A stretch of 64,000 nt of DNA. Origin: Rutstroemia sp. NJR-2017a BVV2. Lineage: Eukaryota > Ascomycota > Leotiomycetes > Helotiales > Rutstroemiaceae. A model generated the notes under the pieces. It was not told the DNA's origin and ran no database searches. It saw nothing but the letters and a program-made list of their open reading frames with translations. The stretch covers positions 310,001 to 374,000 of the forward strand of contig NJPS01000033.1 in assembly GCA_002946415.1 (NCBI GenBank). The letters are read 5' to 3'. A program made the translations under genes and the position numbers. Of the stretch, positions 58,269 through 64,000 are shown in pieces; the stretch's first letter is position 1, and the number at the start of each line of letters is the position of its first letter.

Positions 58269-61200
58269 ATGGATCGCTCCGGATATGCACGAATACGAGA
58301 TCCTCCCCCAACACCTCTGTCTCGAGTACATACCGGCTACCCACGCGAGAAACACCAGAAGGTTGAATGTGCGCCCGCTCAAGTTGATCAATTTATACAG
58401 ACCACTCCATTGCGACATTCATACGACTATCAGAGATTTGAAGTTCCGCCAGCGACTAACCTGGGCTTGACGCAAGCTTCGGAAGCATTGGTTGGATACA
58501 AGAACCCATTCCTGGACTTATATCCGGATTCACCACTAAATCCCCGCAGTATCAATTTCATCCCTGAGAAGTGGGCCACTAATCTACATGGATTTATGGC
58601 TCAAGATCCGATGAGATATCCTCGAAGAAGTGCCGGATTCTGTTTCGAGAACCTGAGTGTCCATAGCTTCAGCCGACCCACCGACTACCAAAAAGACGTT
58701 GCGAACGTCGTGTTAGAACTTGGAGCGTTCTTCCGCTGGTTAGTCGGCTCTGGAGCGCGGAAGGTCGAAATTCTGAAGAGTTTTGATGGGCTTGTCGAGC
58801 AGGGTGAAACACTGCTAATCATTGGGAGGCCAGGCGCAGGTTGTTCGACGCTATTGAAGGCTATATCTGGTGACATCGATGGACTTGTTATAGATCCCAA
58901 CTCTATCATCAATTACTACGGGATATCTCACAAAGAAATGCATTCCCGCTTCCGTGGCGAGATGATTCGTTTCGCTGAGATGGACACGCATTTCACCAGC
59001 CTAACAGTTGGCGAGACTCTTCTTTTCGCCGCCAGAGCTAGAGCTCCTTGCGATTACACTTTTCCAGCAGTTACTCGAGATGTATATGCAGAACAAATGA
59101 AGGATGTGGTAATGACGACTTTAGGTCTATGTCACCTCGAAAAATTAGCAGTGGGAAGAATAACTAGTGCCGGAGAGAAGAGAAGAGTGAGTATCGCCGA
59201 AGCAGCTCTTGGTGGTCATCAACTGCAATGTTGGGACAACAGCACGAGGGGACTGGGAAACACCGATGTGCTCCAATTTTGCAAAATGATTCAGCTTTCA
59301 ACCGCGTTTGGAAAGACAACTGCATGCGTTGCTTTATATCAGACTCCCGAGACAGTTTATAAAGTACGTTCTCTTCTCATATTGATTGAAGAATACTAAA
59401 ATCTATCCAGATGTTTGATAAAGTGTATGTTATTCTCTCTCTCAATTTCTACTTCCTTGGTCTCCGGAACCATTCTTTACTTAATGTCGGGCCATTCACA
59501 ATGATCATACTCAAGGATGATCCCGGTCTAATACGATATATTCCACAGTACTCTGTTGTATGAAGGAAGGCAGATATACTTTGGTCCTTGTGACGAGGCA
59601 AGGTCCTTTTTTACCGATCTAGGATTCATATGTGAGGAGCGCCAGACCACCGCGGACTTTTTGATGTCTTTGACGAATCCAGATGAAAGATTAATCAAGT
59701 AACGTACACCATGTCTCCTATCAGATATATCATACCGTGTGCTAAGCTACTATTTAGATCTGGGTATGAGTTTCGAGTCCCGCGAACTCCGGATGAGTTC
59801 GCGATGGTTTGGAGGACAAGTCATCAATATTCGATGTTGATGCAGGAAATAGAAGAATACGACAATGAGTACCCTTGCGACAGTACTGATGACATTGAAA
59901 TGACAGCTGTCCGACGATCTCAACAGGTTAAGCGTCTGTCTGTATGCCTAATGTTCTGAACGAACCCAACTAACTTGCTACTAGACAGAAGAAGTCTCCA
60001 TACGCACTCCCACCAGTCCAGCAAGTTGGCTTATGCATTGGCCGTGGAGTTAGGAGAATGCGCGGCGATGCAAGCTTTAATATATCTGCCCTAGTCGTCA
60101 GCAGCCTTGTATCAATGATAGTTAGCATTATCTTTTACGACTTGCCGAACGACACGTCTAGCATGTACAACAGAAGCACACTTTTGTTCTTTCTAATCTT
60201 ACTCAATGCCCTCACAAGCTCTCTCGAGGTGAAAACTCCTCCTTCATTATGCTTCTGGATTCTAATTCAGTTCTAGATATTCCAATTATTTAATCAACGT
60301 CAGATTGTTGAAAAACACGCAAGATATGCCTTCGTCCATCCCTTCGCTGAGGCTATTTCTTCAATTGTCTGCGATTTACCCTATAAACTACTCAACTGTC
60401 TCTTCTTCAGCACTACATTATACTTTACGACCAATCTGAGAAAGTCGCTGTCGGCATTCTTCATCTTTCTCGGATTTTCGATGCTGACCACCACGGTATT
60501 GTTCATGTTCTTCAGATCCATTGGAGCTGCTTCCCGATCTCTTGCTCAAGCTCTATATGCGACTGCTATCGCGATACTCGTATACGCTACGTATGCAGGT
60601 TTCGTAATTCCTGTTAAAAATATAACTTTCTGGTTTCGATGGATACACTATATCAACCCACTAGCTTATGCATTTGAGAGCTTGATGATAAATGAATTTG
60701 CAAATCGAGATTTTCTATGCTCCAACTTCGTGCCGTCCGGAGAAGATTATATGAAAGTCAGCCCACGTAATCGAATGTGTTCGATTGTTGGTGCGACTCT
60801 TGAAGCCGATACCGTGTCAGGAGACGACTATCTGAGACTTGGCTTTGGCTACGGAGAAAGCCATATGGTGAGGTATGCGAGTGTTCCATTTCCAGCGTTG
60901 CTTGTAATTAATCGCTTTAATTGCCAGCTGATAGAATGCTGTATTGCTAACACCGGCAGAGATCTTGTCACTCTTATTATTTACATGGCTATTTTCATGT
61001 TCACATACTTAATTGCTACCGAGAAAGTACTGGCCAAGAAATGCAAAGGAGAGATTCTACTTTTCAAACGGCGACATAAACCTCAGTTCCGGAGACAGAA
61101 GCACCTCGAGATCTACTCTGGAGTAGATCTTCACAAATACTCCGCAGACGGTGATCCCATCAGCAAAATTCAGAGGCAATCGTCGATTTTTCAATGGAAG

Positions 61201-63637
61201 GACATATGTCTTGATGTGAAGATCGGAGGCCGCGAATGTAGAATTCTAGACCACGTCGATGGCTGGATAAAGCCAGGGACACTCACGGCTCTTATGGTAC
61301 GTATGAGGAATTTGGAACAGGCTAGCAGTTTATTTGCTGATGTATCTGTTAGGGTCCAAGTGGTGCCGGAAAGACTGCACTGTTAAATGTACTCTCTTCA
61401 CGCAGTAATGTTGGAATAGTATCTGGAGAGACTTATCTTGATGGCTGTCTCCGCGACCGTTCATTTCAACGGAAGGTTGGGTTTATTCAGCAACAAGATT
61501 TTCACCTTGCGACAACAACTGTTCGTGAGGCTCTACAGTTCAGTGCACTGTTACGTCAATCGTCGAAGATTGTCAAGAAGGAGAAGTTTGCTTACGTCGA
61601 GGAGATTATCAAGCTGTTGGATATGGAAGTATATGCTGATGCAGTCGTTGGAAGACCAGGTGAAGGTTTGTGGATACACGTTGAAGACGGATGCAGCTTG
61701 GATAATGATTAATATAGGTCTCAACATCGAGCAAAGGAAGAGACTAACCATTGGAGTTGAGCTGGTCTCGAGACCAAAACTGCTGCTTTTCTTTGATGAT
61801 GTGACATCGGAACTCGATAGTGTAACGTCATGGGCGATCCTAGAATTGCTCCAAAAACTTGCCGCTCATGGCCAAGCAATAATATGCGCTGTTAGCCAAC
61901 CACCTGCTAGCTTCTTGGAACGGTTTGACCGGGTTCTTATTCTAGGGCTTGGGGGCAAACCTGTCTACTTTGGTGAAGTTGGAAAAAGTTGCGAGACTGT
62001 AAGGAAATACTTTGAGGGAAACGGGACAACCAGTTGCCCACTAGATGGTGACGTAACAGGCTGGATTATACAGTAAGTTCTCCTGAAGCAAACCCTCAGG
62101 CATGTTCATTCTCTCATACAAGCAAAAGATTGCTTAGCTACAACACGAATTTACGCCCCTCGGTGGACTGGCCCGAGGTTTGGAGGAAGAGTGCGGAGTT
62201 TACTCGGGTCCAGCAACGATTAGAGAGCATGAGAAAATCGTTGAGAGCAAGGTCCAGCTTCTTCCTCACAGGTAGAAAAAAGCGAACTAGCTGTAAAGAA
62301 TTTGCCTCCCCGTTCGCGTTGCAGATGTGGCAATGTTTTAAAAGGAATAGTATGATGTACTGGCGGACACCAGTATATGTGTTTATGAGACTTGGGCTTT
62401 CGGTCTTCTATGTTTGTTATACACTAACCAGCAATCGCATTGACCTTACTGACACTACAGCCTAGGCTCTATTCCTTGGATTCTCATTCTATAGGGACCT
62501 AAATGATTTGGAAGATTTACAGAACCAGATGTTCGGGGTGTTTATGCTTCTGTAAGTGAACGTAAGACGGTCATACGGTGCCGGAGTCTGCTAATAACTT
62601 CCATTGCAGGACGTTAGGGTTGGGATTGGTTCTCCAGATGTTCCCGAACTTCTTGGTGCAACGGAATCTATTCGAAGCTAGAGAGCAACCTGCCAAATTC
62701 TATTCCTGGCAGGCCTTTATCACCGGTAGTATTTTGGCCGAACTTCCTTGGAATACTTTGGCGGCAGTCCTCATGTTCCTCTGCTGGTATTATCCAACTG
62801 GAATGTATCACAACGCGACAGGTGGAAGCACTCGGGTGATACTAGAAAAGAACGGGCTAATGATTGTCTTTCTGTTGGAGTACTTAACTTATGCAAGTAC
62901 TTGTGGCCAGCTGATGCAAGTAGGTGTCGAGCTTGCCGAAACGGCTGCAAAACTATCTCATGCAGTATTCTTGATGTTCCTGATGTTCTGTGGGTAAGTG
63001 ATGATCTATCTCTAAGCATATTTAGATCTGCATTCCCCACTAAACTCATCGCAGCATCATCATGGTTCCAACAGCACAACCTCAATTGTGGATGTTGATA
63101 CATCGTCTATCGCCATTCACGTATCTCGTTGACGGTATACTCTCTGTGGGCCTGGCAGGAGTGACTGTACAGTGCTCCGACCTGGAACTTCTACACTTTG
63201 AACCTGTCACTGGCAATACCTGTGGCGCATACATGGCAAGCTATATACGCAACGTAGGAGGGTATCTTACCAACCCATCGGCGACGAGCAACTGTGCTTT
63301 TTGTGCAGTTAAGGATAGCAAAGAATTCATCGTCAGCACGACCATGAGCTACGCCCATCGGTGGCAGAATGTTGGCATACTTTGGGCTTACATTAGTTTC
63401 AACATCATCATGACGCTATTCGTATATTGGCTAGTAAGGGTTCCAAAAAGCTGGAGAAGAAAACCCAAACACCATGTGCAGAGACAGGCGAATCTACGGC
63501 AGGAAGATGGTGTCAGTGGCAGTAGCCGGTCAGGGGGCAGTTATGTGAAACACCCTACGAGGAAAGAGAGCTATTCTCACGCAAAGAACTCAGGGCATCC
63601 GGAAGATATTGAGCTTGCGCAACTGTGTACAGTGTGA
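58269..63637 (+). CDS. PDR-type (ABCG) full transporter with degraded ATPase motifs
   Basis: Thirteen exons placed by phase: 58269-59363, 59411-59424, 59549-59698, 59758-59926, 59989-60228, 60277-60872, 60960-61296, 61353-61665, 61718-62072, 62129-62411, 62466-62551, 62610-62993, 63055-63637; about 1,534 aa, the normal PDR length. Order is NBD1-TMD1-NBD2-TMD2. NBD1 has the family's GRPGAGCST Walker A, signature [13 protein letters not shown], and [12 protein letters not shown] where RGLD is usual. NBD2 has [12 protein letters not shown], the PDR signature [16 protein letters not shown], then [13 protein letters not shown] in place of LLFLDEPTSGLDS, and AVSQPP in place of the usual IHQPS. TMD1 keeps [11 protein letters not shown] and [13 protein letters not shown]2 keeps [18 protein letters not shown] and [13 protein letters not shown]. 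All frames are open across all exons. Full-size PDR pumps export drugs or lipids; whether this one can hydrolyse ATP is doubtful. Confidence 0.88.
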
Positions 63638-64000
63638 AGTAGTAGGTGGGTTCTGATGTAGCTGCATAACTAACATGAGCGGTGATGTAGCAAGTCTACT
63701 CATGATATGGCCTTTGATCAGTTTTTATACATAAGTATTAGATAGCACAATAAATATCGACAGTTTATCCTCACAGCCTGAACCCACGACAGCAGAAATA
63801 CCCTACCTAATCAGGGTCATGGTCGTCTGTAGAGGAATCAGCAATGTCGTAAAGCGGCGACATGCGAATGACGCTAATAGATTGCCCCTCAATCTGTGTC
63901 GAGAAATTTATTTGCACCGTACCTTCCGTCATACTACAGCAGATTCCTTCCTTCCTTCCTTCCTTCCTTCTACAAACGACAACAATTTTTGAAACTAAAA
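63638..64000. other. 3' flank of the ABC transporter
   Basis: Untranslated and intergenic DNA with A/T-rich polyadenylation-like words (caataaat near 63,750) and a TTCC microsatellite at the end. Confidence 0.5.
63945..63970. repeat. TTCC microsatellite
   Basis: Six TTCC units in perfect tandem close to the window end. Confidence 0.9.

Noticed and set aside
1..64000. CRISPR arrays, bacterial operons or phage-like modules
   Set aside because: The window is eukaryotic with spliced genes; no regularly spaced repeat-spacer structure was seen.

Overview
This is a 64 kb piece of a filamentous ascomycete genome (Pezizomycotina; most like Leotiomycetes/Helotiales by overall protein flavour, with genus not determinable by eye). 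The evidence is eukaryotic gene structure: many 45-160 nt GT-AG introns with CTNAC/CTAAT-like branch points, long intergenic gaps, and fungal families such as NsdD-type GATA factor, PDR-type ABC transporter, MAM3, two-domain glyoxalase I and long disordered tails. I rebuilt gene models by hand from splice signals and reading-frame phase. No RNA or database support was available.

Layout. 1-8985: the 3' end of spermidine synthase, a Nit2-type amidase, and a very long (about 2,120 aa) MFS transporter. 8986-21314: 12.3 kb without a convincing protein gene, ending in a pyrimidine-rich leader with a small upstream ORF in front of the GATA factor gene nsdD/ltf1 (21315-22815). 22816-27383: another 4.6 kb gene-poor stretch. 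27384-31649: glutamate-cysteine ligase (six exons) and an Aur1/PAP2-like membrane protein. 32055-34852: two minus-strand hypothetical genes with a candidate small inverted-repeat element between them. 36000-38357: a Ser/Thr protein kinase with a C-terminal coiled coil. 39038-42049: a macro-domain-like protein and a divergently oriented roadblock/LC7-like protein. 43111-46551: glyoxalase I and 3-phosphoglycerate dehydrogenase. 48524-52963: a MAM3/CNNM-type membrane protein and a Gly/Tyr-rich disordered protein. 53747-57154: three small Cys/His zinc-binding-like hypothetical proteins in tandem; the middle one is interrupted by an in-frame TAG with coding sequence continuing after it. 58269-63637: a 13-exon full-size PDR ABC transporter whose ATPase motifs are unusually degraded.

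Most genes are housekeeping and unrelated. A loose metabolic theme exists: glutamate-cysteine ligase makes the glutathione precursor, glyoxalase I consumes glutathione adducts, and Nit2 and spermidine synthase belong to glutamine/amine metabolism. The genes are not clustered as a pathway. The most unusual signals are the stop-interrupted member of the zinc-binding tandem, the intact-but-eroded ABC transporter, the large non-coding territory around nsdD with an 18-codon in-frame intron in the gene, a strong pyrimidine-to-purine switch along several genes, and a 33-bp tandem repeat that stays open in several frames.
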